From assembly GCA_002257025.1 (NCBI GenBank), contig NCHA01000001.1, positions 434,001-498,000 of the forward strand: 64,000 nt of DNA. Reading direction: 5' to 3'. Made by a program: the position numbers and the translations under genes. Below the pieces are notes generated by a model. That model had not been told where the DNA came from. It did not search any database and saw only the letters and a list, made by a program, of their open reading frames with translations. Below are positions 51,185 to 60,877 of this stretch, piece by piece. The stretch is from Sphingobacteriales bacterium 16-39-50 (GTDB lineage Bacteria; Bacteroidota; Bacteroidia; Sphingobacteriales; Sphingobacteriaceae). The first letter of the stretch is position 1, and every line of letters begins with the position of its first letter.

Positions 51185-51721
51185 ATGCGGAAATTAAAAA
51201 CAGAAGAACTTGGGCGTGTAGGCATTGATGACTTTAAAAAACAGGATAAATTGCCCATCACTGTGATATTGGACAATGTCCGCAGCATGCATAACATCGG
51301 CTCAATTTTTCGCACATCTGATGGATTTGCAATTGAAAAGATATACTTATGCGGGATTACCGCTCAGCCACCTCATCGTGAAATTGAAAAAACTGCACTT
51401 GGAGCAACCCAATCTATTGAATGGGTGTATTCGGCAGATATCAGCGAAATAATTCTGGAATTAAAAGCAGCACAATACACGGTCATAGCTATTGAACAGG
51501 CACATAATAGTTTGATGCTCAATGATTTTCAGCCTAAAACTTCAGAAAAGTATGCCCTGATCTTTGGGAATGAGGTAAATGGAGTAAGTGATGAAGCCAT
51601 GAAGCTAATTGATACTTGTATAGAAATTCCCCAATTCGGAACCAAACATTCATTTAATATTGTAGTTTCAGCGGGGATTGTGCTATGGGATTTTTTTGCC
51701 AAACTAAAACTCAGACTTTGA
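51185..51721 (+). CDS. TrmH/SpoU family RNA 2'-O-methyltransferase
   Basis: A 178-residue SPOUT-fold methyltransferase. Motif 1 is LDNVRSMHNIGSIFRTSDGF, motif 2 is ALIFGNEVNGVSDEA and motif 3 is IDTCIEIPQFGTKHSFNIVV, which form the knotted SAM site. It methylates a ribose 2'-OH in tRNA or rRNA; the target is unknown. It lacks the N-terminal L30e-like domain of RlmB. The start at 51185 is an ATG; a TTG three codons upstream is less likely. It leads a three-gene operon. Confidence 0.9.
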   Translation: MRKLKTEELGRVGIDDFKKQDKLPITVILDNVRSMHNIGSIFRTSDGFAIEKIYLCGITAQPPHREIEKTALGATQSIEWVYSADISEIILELKAAQYTVIAIEQAHNSLMLNDFQPKTSEKYALIFGNEVNGVSDEAMKLIDTCIEIPQFGTKHSFNIVVSAGIVLWDFFAKLKLRL

Positions 51722-51724
51722 GCG

Positions 51725-52384
51725 ATGTCAATAAACTCATTATCAAAAAAATTATTGATCAAACCGGGTAAATCTGTCTTACTTGTTAATAGTCCACAGT
51801 ATTATATCAGTCTTCTAGAGCCATTACCCGAGGCTGTTCAGATCAGTTTTGATACCGCTGGTAATTATGATGTAATTCAGCTGTTTGTTTTGAATAATTC
51901 GGAACTCAAAAAGGAGTTGAAGAATCTTCAGTCTTATTTTCTGGCAGATACCATTATATGGATTGCCTATCCTAAAAAGACATCAGGAACAGCAACAGAC
52001 CTTGGAATGATGAGTTCATGGGAGGAGACATCCAGATATAATCTTCGTCCTGTAGCTTCCGTTGCAATTAATGAAACCTGGACCGCCCTTCGGTTCAGAC
52101 CAAATGATCAGATCAAAAATTCTGATGTAAGTAATTCTTCTATACGCGTGAATGAATTGAGCAAATATATTGATGTTGATAAACGTATAATTACCCTGCC
52201 CCCCGAGCTTCGTAAAAAACTAAATCCTCAGGCTGCTGACTTTTTTAAATCACTATCTTACACCAATAAAAAAGAATATATAACCTGGATATTGACTGCC
52301 AAACAGGAAAAAACCAGAACTGAGCGGATCCTTAAAAGCGCTGAAAAATTAAGTGCAGGCAAGAAAAACCCATCAGAGAAATAA
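51725..52384 (+). CDS. YdeI/OmpD-associated family protein
   Basis: A 219-residue cytoplasmic protein in two parts. The first 130 residues are a DUF3052-like domain (LLIKPGKSVLLVNSPQYY, then DTIIWIAYPKKTSGTATDL and NETWTALRFRPND). The last 75 residues are the YdeI/OmpD-associated (bacteriocin-protection) C-terminal motif (LPPELRKKLNPQAADFFKSL and SYTNKKEYITWI). The function is not established. It starts 3 bp after the methyltransferase stop. Confidence 0.85.
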   Translation: MSINSLSKKLLIKPGKSVLLVNSPQYYISLLEPLPEAVQISFDTAGNYDVIQLFVLNNSELKKELKNLQSYFLADTIIWIAYPKKTSGTATDLGMMSSWEETSRYNLRPVASVAINETWTALRFRPNDQIKNSDVSNSSIRVNELSKYIDVDKRIITLPPELRKKLNPQAADFFKSLSYTNKKEYITWILTAKQEKTRTERILKSAEKLSAGKKNPSEK

Positions 52385-52397
52385 GAATTTATCAGAT

Positions 52398-53198
52398 ATG
52401 GAAGTCCATAGCTTACAAAACCAGGATATTGATCTGCTGAATGAGCTTCAGCCGGCCGACTGGGATGACATCAGACCCTATTTTTACTATTATACCTCCT
52501 CCAACTTCTGCAACCCAATAAAGATCAGTGACGGAGGTAAAACTGTCGCTGTTGGAACCATAATAAAACATCAGGATACTGCCTGGCTGGCGCATTTAAT
52601 CGTTCATACTGAATACAGGAATCAGGGTCTGGGTAAAATGCTTACAAACGCTCTTGTAGATCGTGCAGATCCGAAGATTTTTAAAACGATCTATCTTGAT
52701 GCAACCGATATGGGTTACCCTGTCTATAAGAAAGTTGGATTTGAAATTGAAATGGACTATATGCACCTCGATGGCAATCTGCTCAATCTAAACCTGAAAA
52801 ACCCGGCCAGCGTTATTCCCTTTGAAGAAAAATACAGAAGCGAAGTAATGGAACTGGACAGAATTACTTCCGGTGAAAACAGAGAACTTATCTTCAGGGA
52901 TCATTTGAAATCTTCACTTCTATATCTTTCAGATGGCATAGTCAGAGGTGCTTACTTTCCGGGCTTTTTCGACCGCTATATTATGGCCGATCTGCCCGAA
53001 GCCGGAACTGAATTGATGAAGCTGCGTATGAGGGTAAAGAATACCACAAAGCTTCCAATTAAGAACCAGCCTGGAATCGATTTTCTACTGAACAATAATT
53101 ACAAAGAAGTAAGAAGATCTAAAAGAATGATCATGGGTACAAAACGCGAATGGAAAGCAGAGAACAACTTCAACAGGATTAGTGGAGGACTGGGCTAA
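52398..53198 (+). CDS. GNAT family N-acetyltransferase
   Basis: A 266-residue protein with an N-terminal GNAT domain (residues 40-140) carrying the acetyl-CoA loop HTEYRNQGLGKMLTNALVD, followed by a C-terminal acetyltransferase-18-like domain (residues 150-265). The substrate is unknown. The ATG at 52398 is chosen because it begins a normal family N-terminus, while the longer ORF from 52353 overlaps the preceding gene. Third gene of the trmH operon. Confidence 0.88.
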   Translation: MEVHSLQNQDIDLLNELQPADWDDIRPYFYYYTSSNFCNPIKISDGGKTVAVGTIIKHQDTAWLAHLIVHTEYRNQGLGKMLTNALVDRADPKIFKTIYLDATDMGYPVYKKVGFEIEMDYMHLDGNLLNLNLKNPASVIPFEEKYRSEVMELDRITSGENRELIFRDHLKSSLLYLSDGIVRGAYFPGFFDRYIMADLPEAGTELMKLRMRVKNTTKLPIKNQPGIDFLLNNNYKEVRRSKRMIMGTKREWKAENNFNRISGGLG

Positions 53199-53203
53199 TT
53201 TAA

Positions 53204-53238
53204 TTGACAGTTGACAATGGACAGTTGACAGTTGAAAT
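53204..53238. repeat. Heptamer array (TTGACAG type)
   Basis: Five 7-bp units (TTGACAG, TTGACAA, TGGACAG, TTGACAG, TTGAAAT) starting 5 bp after the acetyltransferase stop. Confidence 0.82.
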
Positions 53239-53272
53239 CCGTTGGCTATGGGTTGGAAATGGGAAACGTGCA

Positions 53273-53349
53273 TTTCCTATTCCCTATTTCCTATTCCCCA
53301 TTCCCTATTTCCTATTTCCTATTTCCTATTTCCCATTCCCTATTCCCTC
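53273..53349. repeat. Eleven-unit heptamer array (TTTCCTA/TTCCCTA type)
   Basis: Eleven unbroken 7-bp units reaching to 1 bp before the gltD stop codon. A partial complementary arm precedes it (53253-53267, units TTGGAAA and TGGGAAA), so the array can form a hairpin around CGTGCA. The same unit type occurs at 39283-39320. Confidence 0.88.
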
Positions 53350-53350
53350 T

Positions 53351-54826
53351 CTACGAAACCAAATACTCATTGACCCTATCCTTACTTGGCAGTGTAGTGG
53401 CTCCCATTAAGAACTCATCGACTTTCCTTGCAGCCTCACGACCTTCAGAAATTGCCCAAACTACAAGGGATTGTCCTCTTCGCATATCACCGGCAGCAAA
53501 GACTTTTGCAACGCTGGTCTGGTAATTTCTTTCATCGGCTTTTACATTTCCCCTTGCATCGATTTCAAGACCGGCATTTTCTACCAGTCCCGGATACTGA
53601 GGATGCAGAAATCCCATAGCTAAAAGTATCAGCTGACAAGGAATTTCACGCTCAGAGCCACTTACTTCATTGAATTTTACCGGACGACCCATTGCATCAA
53701 GTTCCCAGCTCACATCAGATACAAGAATCGCTCTGAGCTCTCCATTTTCATTACCTAAGAAAGACTTCGTATTGATACCCCAGAAGCGCTCACAACCTTC
53801 TTCATGTGAGCTGGTTGTTTTCAAAAGCATCGGATAGGTAGGCCATGGCATATTCTCAGTACGCTCAGCAGGAGGCTGAACCATTAGCTCAAACTGTTTT
53901 ACACTATTGGCATGTTGTCTGTTAGAAGTACCAACGCAGTCAGAGCCGGTATCTCCACCACCAATCACCACCACATCTTTGCCAGTTGCAAGAATGCGCT
54001 CACCTTTGAACGAAATATTACCTACGGTCTTATTTTGTTGTTTCAGAAAATCCATAGCAAAATGGATACCCTTTAAATCACGGCCGGGAATATTAAGATT
54101 ACGAGGGATTGTTGAGCCACCGGCCGCAACAACCGCATCATGCTGATCAATAAAGGCCTTCATATCTCCATCCTTGCCAACCTCTACATTACAAACAAAT
54201 TTCACACCTTCCTGCTCCATTATTTCTAGCCTGCGGTCAATTACTGACTTTTCAAGTTTAAAGTCAGGAATACCGTAGCGTAAAAGTCCTCCGGGACGAT
54301 CATCGCGTTCATATACCGTCACATTATGGCCAGCCTTGTTCAGTTGAGCCGCAGCAGCTAAACCTGCAGGGCCCGAGCCAATAACAGCAACATTTTTACC
54401 GGTACGTAAAATCGGCGTACTTGGCTTCACATATCCCTTAGAATAAGCGATCTCGATAATATGCCTCTCAATCTCTTCAATAGCAACCGGGGGTTTATTT
54501 ATACCCAAAACACAGGCTGCTTCACAGGGCGCCGGACAAATACGTCCGGTGAACTCCGGAAAATTATTCGTAGAGTTAAGAATCAGATAAGCTTCTTCCC
54601 ATTTACCCTGATAAACCGCATCATTAAATTCAGGAATAACATTTCCCAGCGGACAGCCTGAATGACAAAACGGAACTCCGCAATTCATACATCTGGCAGC
54701 CTGTTCATTTAACTTCTCAGCCGGATATTCCTGAACGAATTCATTATAGTTTTCTACCCGTTCTGCAGGGGCAATTTTCTTAGGAAGCTCCCTGTCATAC
54801 TCTTTAAATCCTGTTACTTTTCCCAT
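53351..54826 (-). CDS. gltD: Glutamate synthase small subunit
   Basis: A 491-residue NAD(P)H- and FAD-binding subunit that feeds electrons to the large subunit. The N-terminal iron-sulfur region reads [20 protein letters not shown] and then [12 protein letters not shown]. The FAD site is [20 protein letters not shown] and the NADPH site [20 protein letters not shown] final [20 protein letters not shown] completes the flavin fold. The ATG shares its A with the gltB stop codon (TAATG), so the two are translationally coupled. Confidence 0.95.
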   Translation of the reverse strand: MGKVTGFKEYDRELPKKIAPAERVENYNEFVQEYPAEKLNEQAARCMNCGVPFCHSGCPLGNVIPEFNDAVYQGKWEEAYLILNSTNNFPEFTGRICPAPCEAACVLGINKPPVAIEEIERHIIEIAYSKGYVKPSTPILRTGKNVAVIGSGPAGLAAAAQLNKAGHNVTVYERDDRPGGLLRYGIPDFKLEKSVIDRRLEIMEQEGVKFVCNVEVGKDGDMKAFIDQHDAVVAAGGSTIPRNLNIPGRDLKGIHFAMDFLKQQNKTVGNISFKGERILATGKDVVVIGGGDTGSDCVGTSNRQHANSVKQFELMVQPPAERTENMPWPTYPMLLKTTSSHEEGCERFWGINTKSFLGNENGELRAILVSDVSWELDAMGRPVKFNEVSGSEREIPCQLILLAMGFLHPQYPGLVENAGLEIDARGNVKADERNYQTSVAKVFAAGDMRRGQSLVVWAISEGREAARKVDEFLMGATTLPSKDRVNEYLVS

Positions 54827-57800
54827 TATCCTGCTGATTGCTGTAATTCTTTTTGTAATAAAACCTTTTTGTACTCCTTCGGAAATACTTTGATGAATGA
54901 TGAAGATTGCTGTGCCCAGTCATCAAGAATATATTTCGCTACCTGACTTTGAGTAAGCTGAACATGCTTATTCAGCAGGCTAAGAATTTCTTCTTCATCT
55001 TTTGGCGATAAAGGATCCAGATCAACCATTTCTGTATTGCAATTTTCAACAAAAGAGTTATCCGAATCATAAACCCATGCTATTCCTCCGCTCATACCGG
55101 CAGCGAAATTCCGGCCTGTTTTGCCTAAGATTAAGGCTCTTCCACCTGTCATGTATTCACAGCCATGATCACCCACACCTTCTACAACTGCAATAGCTCC
55201 TGAATTTCTTACAGCAAATCGCTCTCCTGCCTGACCTCTCACAAACAGATCACCAGATGTTGCACCATAAAGTGCTACGTTACCAATGATGATATTCTCC
55301 TGAGATAAAACTTTACTTTTCTTTGAAGGATAAATAACCAATTGAGCTCCCGAAAGACCTTTTCCAACATAATCGTTCGCTTCTCCACAAAGCTCAAAGG
55401 AAATTCCTTTGGTACAGAAAGCTCCGAAACTTTGTCCGGCAGAACCAGTAAAGGTGTAATTTATCGTATTCTGAGGAAGTCCGGCAGACTGATACTTCTT
55501 TGTGATCTCATTCGAAAGAATCGTACCCGTTGTCCGGTCCGTATTTTTGATATTAAAAGAAGCAAATACAGGTTCTTTTGATTCAATGGCTTTTGCCGCA
55601 TTTTTAACCAATTCCCAATCAAGTACGTTTTCCAGATTATGATCCTGTTTTTCACTGTTGTACAAGGTCATGCCTGATGGATTGTCCATTGGATATAAAA
55701 TGCCTGAAAGATCAATATTTTTCACTTTCCAATGATCCACATCATCCCGCATTTTAAGGAACTGAACCCTGCCAACCATATCATTTATGGTTCTGAATCC
55801 AAGTTCAGCCATGATCTCACGTAATTCTTCAGCAATGAATCTGAACAGGTTCACAATATGCTCAGGCTTACCTGAGAATAGTTTTCTCAATTCAGGGTCC
55901 TGAGTTGCAACACCTACAGGACAGGTATTCAGGTGACATTTACGCATCATTATACAACCACCAGCAACCAATGCAGCAGTTGCTACACCCCATTCCTCTG
56001 CTCCCAGAAGTGTCGCAATGGCAATATCTTTACCTGTTTTTAACTGACCATCGGTTTGAAGTACAACCCTGCTCCTCAATTTATTCTTAACCAGGGTTTG
56101 CTGAGCCTCAGCCAATCCGAGTTCCCATGGCAATCCCGCATGTTTTATTGAAGTTAGCGGTGATGCTCCGGTTCCACCATCATGTCCTGCAATCAGTATC
56201 ACGTCAGCATGAGCTTTCGCAACACCAGCAGCAATGGTACCAACACCCGCTTTTGAAACCAGCTTAACACTGATTCGGGCAGCCCGGTTCGCATTCTTCA
56301 GATCGAAAATCAACTGCGCCAAATCCTCGATTGAATAGATATCATGGTGAGGTGGAGGCGAAATCAATCCTACACCTGGTGTTGCATGACGAACTTTTGC
56401 AATCCATTCATCTACTTTATCTCCAGGCAACTGCCCTCCTTCACCCGGCTTAGCACCCTGTGCCATTTTGATCTGTAGTTCATCTGCATTGGTCAGATAA
56501 TTGGCTGTAACCCCAAACCTTCCGGATGCAATCTGCTTAATCGCAGAGCGCATAGAACCCCCATCTGCTAATGGTAAATATCTTAATTCATCTTCGCCAC
56601 CTTCACCGGTATTACTTTTGGCACCAATCCTGTTCATTGCAATTGCAAGCGTGCTGTGGGCCTCATGAGAAATAGACCCAAATGACATTGCACCCGTTGC
56701 AAAACGCTTCAGAATAACTTCTACAGGCTCCACTTCACTCAAAGGCACCGGCTGACGGTGATGAGCAAAATCAAGAAGTCCGCGGATAGTATATAAAGTG
56801 TCAGTCTGTTTATTAATATGGGATGCGTATTTCTTATAAACATCGTAATTATTGGTCCGGGTAGCATGTTGCAGCAGGTGAACCGTATCCGGATTGAACA
56901 GATGTGCCTCACCCTTTCTCTTCCACTGGTAAACACCACCTTCAGGCAATAATTTTGTTTCTATCCCACGGCGCTTAAATCCTAAGAAATGCTTGCGCAA
57001 GGCTTCCTCAGCGATATCATCCAATCCCATTCCTCCGATACGGGATACCGAACCGGTGAAGTAATTATCGATCACATCCTTATTTAAACCTACGATCTCA
57101 AAGATCTGAGCACCATGGTAAGATTGCAGAGTAGATATACCCATTTTAGAGAATATCTTCAGCAAACCATCATTAACAGATTTAATATAATTTTTATATA
57201 AATACTTAACATCCAATGAAGTATCTATTCTTTCATCAGTCTTTAGTTTATGTATTGTAGCCAGCGCGAGGTATGGATTAACCGCTGTAGCACCAAATGC
57301 TATGAGGCATGCAAAATGATGAACTTCCCAAACATCCCCTGCTTCGAGCATAATACCAACCGCACCGCGAAGGCCCTTCTTGATCAGGTGATGGTGCACA
57401 GCTGAAACTGCAAGCAAAGATGGAATTGGAGCGTGTTCAGAATCGATAGCCCGGTCTGACAGGATCAGAACCTCAAATCCGTCATGAACAGCATCTTCGG
57501 CATACCTGCAAAGGCGCTCAAGTCCGCGCTGCAATGAACCCTGCTGACCATCAGCTTTGAAATAAGTTTGAAGTGTCTTGGCCTGAAAAGAACCGGTATC
57601 TATACTTCTGATCTTCTCCAGTTCAGTATTACTTAATACCGGATGAGGCAATGCCACACAATGACAATGCATTTCATCCTCATCAAGGATATTACCATTA
57701 TTACCCATAAATCCGGCAAGGCTCATCACCAGGCGCTCCCGGATTGGATCGATCGGCGGATTGGTAACCTGTGCAAACAACTGCTTAAAATAATTAGCCA

Positions 57801-59352
57801 GATGCTGCGGACGATCAGAAAATACCGCTAATGGCGTATCTGTACCCATTGATCCTACTGCTTCTTTGCCGGTGAGGGCCATTGGCTTGATCAGAGTATC
57901 TATATCTTCACGAGAATAACCAAATACCTGCTGGTATTTGAAAGTTGATTCATTTGACAGTTGTGTAAAGGCAACCCTTGGCTCTGCAAGGTCTTCAAGC
58001 CTGATTTTATAGTTTTCTAACCATGTACCATAAGGTTGCTGGGTAGTAATAGCCTTTTTGATTTCTTCATCTTCAATGATGGTGCCTTTTATGGTATCGA
58101 CCACAAGCATTTTTCCGGGCTGTAAACGTCCCTTCTTGATTACTTTCGACTCATCAACTGGTAAAACCCCTGCTTCTGATGCCACAATAATTTGATTATC
58201 GTCTGTAATCACAAAACGCTGCGGGCGAAGGCCATTCCGGTCGAGAGTTGCTCCGATCATATGTCCATCGGTAAAGGCAATCGCTGCCGGCCCGTCCCAC
58301 GGTTCGATCAGGGTAGCATGATATTCGTAGAATGCTTTTGTTGCAGGATCCATCTGCTCATTTCCATCCCAGGCTTCAGGGATTAGCATCATCATAACAT
58401 GTGGTAAAGAACGACCACAATGGAATAACAGCTCAACAACATTATCAAGACATGCAGAATCGGATTGGTTATTATCAATTACCGGAAGCAGCATATCCAT
58501 TTCATCTTTACTGAAAAAAGGTGATGCAAAAGAACGGATGCCTGAGTAAAACCAGTTTAGGTTTCCTTTTAAAGTATTTATCTCCCCATTATGCGCAATA
58601 AACCTGAAAGGTTGTGCCAGGCGCCATGAAGGAAATGTATTGGTTGAAAAGCGTGAATGAATCATCCCAAATGCAGAACTCAGCAAGCTATTGTTCAGAT
58701 CAGGGAAATAAATCCTAACCTGGCTGCTGGTAAACTCACCCTTGTACATGATAACATTCTGAGACAGCGATACAACATAAAACTGCTGCTCTGCTCCAGT
58801 CACAGTTTCTCTGACTAGTTTAGTAGCATAGTTCTTCAGGACATATAGTTTTCTTTCAAAATCCTCAGGTGTATGTAATGATACAGGCTTGGCAATGAAA
58901 ACCTGCTCAATATCCGGCTCTGAAGAGAATGCAGCTTCCCCTATTATTCCGCTATTGATTGGAACTTTACGGTAACCTAATATTTTAAGTCCAAGCTTAT
59001 CTGCCGCCTTCCCGATCGCTCTGCGGCACTCTTCCTTAATTGTGGCTTTCTTTGGAAAGAAAAGCATCCCTACACCATAACTACCGGCCTTTTCGAGACG
59101 GATATTGAGTTTCAGAGCTTCCTGTTTAAAAAATTCATGTGGGATTTGGATTAAAATCCCCGCACCATCACCCGAATCCGGATCACAGCCGCAAGCACCG
59201 CGGTGTTCCATGTTCTCTAAAATAGTAAGGGCATCACTAACAATCTTGTGAGATTTCTTTCCCTTAATATTTGCAATAAAACCAACTCCACAGGCATCGT
59301 GCTCCATAGAAGGATCGTATAAACCCTGTGTTTGGTTGTCAGTATTTGTCAT
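54826..59352 (-). CDS. gltB: Glutamate synthase large subunit
   Basis: A 1508-residue enzyme that makes two glutamates from glutamine and 2-oxoglutarate. The N-terminal class II amidotransferase begins at Cys21 in EHDACGVGFIANIKGK, which implies removal of a 20-residue propeptide, and continues with HNGEINTLKGNLNW. The central and FMN-binding domains hold GVGLISPPPHHDIYSIEDL and SVKLVSKAGVGTIAAGVAKA. The 3Fe-4S cluster is CHLNTCPVGVATQ with an upstream Cys. The C-terminal beta-helix shows GDLFVRGQAGERFAVRNSGA. It forms an operon with gltD. Confidence 0.97.
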   Translation of the reverse strand: MTNTDNQTQGLYDPSMEHDACGVGFIANIKGKKSHKIVSDALTILENMEHRGACGCDPDSGDGAGILIQIPHEFFKQEALKLNIRLEKAGSYGVGMLFFPKKATIKEECRRAIGKAADKLGLKILGYRKVPINSGIIGEAAFSSEPDIEQVFIAKPVSLHTPEDFERKLYVLKNYATKLVRETVTGAEQQFYVVSLSQNVIMYKGEFTSSQVRIYFPDLNNSLLSSAFGMIHSRFSTNTFPSWRLAQPFRFIAHNGEINTLKGNLNWFYSGIRSFASPFFSKDEMDMLLPVIDNNQSDSACLDNVVELLFHCGRSLPHVMMMLIPEAWDGNEQMDPATKAFYEYHATLIEPWDGPAAIAFTDGHMIGATLDRNGLRPQRFVITDDNQIIVASEAGVLPVDESKVIKKGRLQPGKMLVVDTIKGTIIEDEEIKKAITTQQPYGTWLENYKIRLEDLAEPRVAFTQLSNESTFKYQQVFGYSREDIDTLIKPMALTGKEAVGSMGTDTPLAVFSDRPQHLANYFKQLFAQVTNPPIDPIRERLVMSLAGFMGNNGNILDEDEMHCHCVALPHPVLSNTELEKIRSIDTGSFQAKTLQTYFKADGQQGSLQRGLERLCRYAEDAVHDGFEVLILSDRAIDSEHAPIPSLLAVSAVHHHLIKKGLRGAVGIMLEAGDVWEVHHFACLIAFGATAVNPYLALATIHKLKTDERIDTSLDVKYLYKNYIKSVNDGLLKIFSKMGISTLQSYHGAQIFEIVGLNKDVIDNYFTGSVSRIGGMGLDDIAEEALRKHFLGFKRRGIETKLLPEGGVYQWKRKGEAHLFNPDTVHLLQHATRTNNYDVYKKYASHINKQTDTLYTIRGLLDFAHHRQPVPLSEVEPVEVILKRFATGAMSFGSISHEAHSTLAIAMNRIGAKSNTGEGGEDELRYLPLADGGSMRSAIKQIASGRFGVTANYLTNADELQIKMAQGAKPGEGGQLPGDKVDEWIAKVRHATPGVGLISPPPHHDIYSIEDLAQLIFDLKNANRAARISVKLVSKAGVGTIAAGVAKAHADVILIAGHDGGTGASPLTSIKHAGLPWELGLAEAQQTLVKNKLRSRVVLQTDGQLKTGKDIAIATLLGAEEWGVATAALVAGGCIMMRKCHLNTCPVGVATQDPELRKLFSGKPEHIVNLFRFIAEELREIMAELGFRTINDMVGRVQFLKMRDDVDHWKVKNIDLSGILYPMDNPSGMTLYNSEKQDHNLENVLDWELVKNAAKAIESKEPVFASFNIKNTDRTTGTILSNEITKKYQSAGLPQNTINYTFTGSAGQSFGAFCTKGISFELCGEANDYVGKGLSGAQLVIYPSKKSKVLSQENIIIGNVALYGATSGDLFVRGQAGERFAVRNSGAIAVVEGVGDHGCEYMTGGRALILGKTGRNFAAGMSGGIAWVYDSDNSFVENCNTEMVDLDPLSPKDEEEILSLLNKHVQLTQSQVAKYILDDWAQQSSSFIKVFPKEYKKVLLQKELQQSAG

Positions 59353-59557
59353 CTATTGAATTAAATTTATTAAGCCGCCTAAATTAATCAAAATACGTCG
59401 TTTTTACTTGATTTACAACTATTTTTATGATTAAATCAAAAAATCCTATTATCTCTGTCCTGAATTGCAATATTAATAATTTTTCTTCTATTCTGTTAAC
59501 ACTTTCGCATTTCACAATTCTATTATTGTCCTATGGCCTGAATTTGCATTTTTTTTC

Positions 59558-59565
59558 TACTTTTG
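59558..59565 (+). promoter_or_regulatory. -7 promoter box of the SRP RNA gene
   Basis: Reads TACTTTTG, a full TAnnTTTG match ending 4 bp before the predicted first base of the SRP RNA, exactly where the box should be. Confidence 0.65.
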
Positions 59566-59569
59566 TGCC

Positions 59570-59667
59570 GGGCAAGTCTTTTACGACCAGCTCCCTTTGA
59601 ACTCCCCCAGGGTGGGAACGCAGCAAGGGTAGAAGGTTGTAGCGGTGCGATAAAAGGTGCTTGCCCA
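59570..59667 (+). ncRNA. ffs: Signal recognition particle RNA (bacterial small type, 4.5S)
   Basis: About 98 nt. The ends pair (GGGCAAG at 59570-59576 with CTTGCCC at 59660-59666). The centre has the conserved SRP domain IV: the asymmetric and symmetric loops around GAACTCCCCCAGG and GGGAACGCAGCAAGGGTA. It binds Ffh and targets nascent membrane proteins. A T-run after the closing stem (59668-59675) is the terminator. Confidence 0.95.
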
Positions 59668-59681
59668 TTTTTTTTCTTCAA

Positions 59682-59713
59682 TTTGTCAATTAGATAATTT
59701 GTCGATTTGTCAA
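59682..59713. repeat. Octamer array left of the four-helix-bundle gene
   Basis: Four 8-bp units: TTTGTCAA, TTAGATAA, TTTGTCGA, TTTGTCAA. It ends on the first base of the start codon of the next gene. It is the inverted complement of the array on the other side of that gene (60070-60109). Confidence 0.8.
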
Positions 59714-60096
59714 TGACAACAAAAATCCCACTTCAGGATAATCTGATTATTGATAAAACCTTTCAATTCGCAGTTCATATACTTAAATTCTCCCAGCTCT
59801 TACAAGACCAAAAACAATATATTCTTGCCAATCAATTGCAACGTTCTGGCACTTCAATCGGTGCAAATGCAAGGGAGGCACAAAACGCCGAGAGCAAGGC
59901 AGATTTTATTCACAAATTTAAAGTTTCTGCAAAGGAAGCCGATGAAACAGAATATTGGCTACTTTTGTCAAAAGAGGTTATAAATTATCCCGAAATTCAA
60001 AATTTACTCGATGAACTGAAAATCATTCAAAAAATAATTACCAAAATTATTGCAACAACGAAAATTCAATTGACAAATAAACAAATCAACAAATAG
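59713..60096 (+). CDS. Four-helix bundle protein (S23 / 23S rRNA intervening-sequence family)
   Basis: A 127-residue helical protein. The family signature [20 protein letters not shown] followed by [20 protein letters not shown] and [11 protein letters not shown] is complete. Relatives are coded within intervening sequences of 23S rRNA in Leptospira, and related helical bundles accompany diversity-generating retroelements; the function is unknown. The last residues (LTNKQINK) are encoded by the octamer array on its right. It is flanked on both sides by octamer arrays in inverted orientation, between the SRP RNA and a transaldolase gene. The start is the ATG at 59713; a TTG two codons upstream is less likely. 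Confidence 0.87.
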   Translation: MTTKIPLQDNLIIDKTFQFAVHILKFSQLLQDQKQYILANQLQRSGTSIGANAREAQNAESKADFIHKFKVSAKEADETEYWLLLSKEVINYPEIQNLLDELKIIQKIITKIIATTKIQLTNKQINK

Positions 60097-60109
60097 ACAA
60101 ATCAGCAAA
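60070..60109. repeat. Octamer array right of the four-helix-bundle gene
   Basis: Five 8-bp units: TTGACAAA, TAAACAAA, TCAACAAA, TAGACAAA, TCAGCAAA. It encodes the C-terminus and stop of the four-helix-bundle protein and ends directly before the ATG of the transaldolase gene, whose leader it therefore forms. Confidence 0.85.
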
Positions 60110-60769
60110 ATGAAATTCTTCATCGACACCGCAAATCTCGCCCAGATCAAAGAAGCACAGGCATTGGGAATCTTAGACGGAGTAACCACAAACCCAAGCC
60201 TGATGGCCAAAGAAGGCATTACAGGCGATCAAAATGTAATTAACCACTATAAAGCCATCTGTGCACTTGTTGATGGAGATGTCAGTGCTGAGGTAATTGC
60301 TACAGATTTTGAAAACATGGTGAAAGAAGGTGAAATTCTGGCAGCACTTGATCCAAAGATCGTGGTTAAAGTACCGATGATCGCTGAAGGAATCAAAGCA
60401 ATTAAATACTTTAGTACTAAAGGTATTAAAACAAATTGTACGCTCGTATTTTCTTCCGGACAGGCACTTCTGGCAGCAAAAGTTGGAGCAACTTACGTCT
60501 CCCCTTTCATTGGTCGCCTTGATGATGTTTCTACCGATGGATTAACCCTGATCGAAGATATCAGATTGATCTATGATAACTATGGCTTTGAAACTCAGAT
60601 TCTGGCAGCTTCAGTCCGTCACCCAATGCACATTATCAATTGCGCTAAAATTGGTGCTGATGTAATCACCGGACCACTGGCCGCGATGATTGCCTTATCT
60701 AAACATCCTTTGACTGATAGCGGATTAGCAACATTTCTTGCTGATCATGCAAAAGCTGCAGGGAAATAA
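60110..60769 (+). CDS. tal: Transaldolase of the short (TalC/FSA-like) type
   Basis: A 219-residue class I aldolase. The N-terminal [15 protein letters not shown] and [13 protein letters not shown], the Schiff-base lysine in KIVVKVPM near residue 86, then [20 protein letters not shown] and SPFIGRLDD are those of the short transaldolases (subtype 3B). It exchanges a dihydroxyacetone unit in the pentose phosphate pathway; a fructose-6-phosphate aldolase activity is possible. The leader is an octamer array without any ribosome-binding site. Confidence 0.93.
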   Translation: MKFFIDTANLAQIKEAQALGILDGVTTNPSLMAKEGITGDQNVINHYKAICALVDGDVSAEVIATDFENMVKEGEILAALDPKIVVKVPMIAEGIKAIKYFSTKGIKTNCTLVFSSGQALLAAKVGATYVSPFIGRLDDVSTDGLTLIEDIRLIYDNYGFETQILAASVRHPMHIINCAKIGADVITGPLAAMIALSKHPLTDSGLATFLADHAKAAGK

Positions 60770-60801
60770 GCTTTAAGCTGAAAGTCTAAAGCTAAAAGGG
60801 A

Positions 60802-60833
60802 AAAGCATGGAGTGTAAAACTCTGTGCTTTTTG
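60802..60833 (+). terminator. Intrinsic terminator of the transaldolase gene
   Basis: A 12-bp stem with two G-T wobble pairs, AAAGCATGGAGT with ACTCTGTGCTTT around GTAAA, followed by a T-run. It rules out the longer reading frame of the next gene, which would begin inside this structure. Confidence 0.8.
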
Positions 60834-60877
60834 TAATTTCAGGCCTATCCTTTAAATTATTGAATGCATTAGTAAAA

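Noticed and set aside
59543..59546. TTTG as the -33 box of the SRP RNA promoter
   Set aside because: The spacing to the -7 box is about 11 nt, where around 19-21 is expected. Convincing -33 boxes were not found at the other promoters either.
59713..60096. Four-helix-bundle gene as part of a 23S rRNA intervening sequence or of a diversity-generating retroelement
   Set aside because: There is no rRNA gene, reverse transcriptase or template repeat in the neighbourhood.
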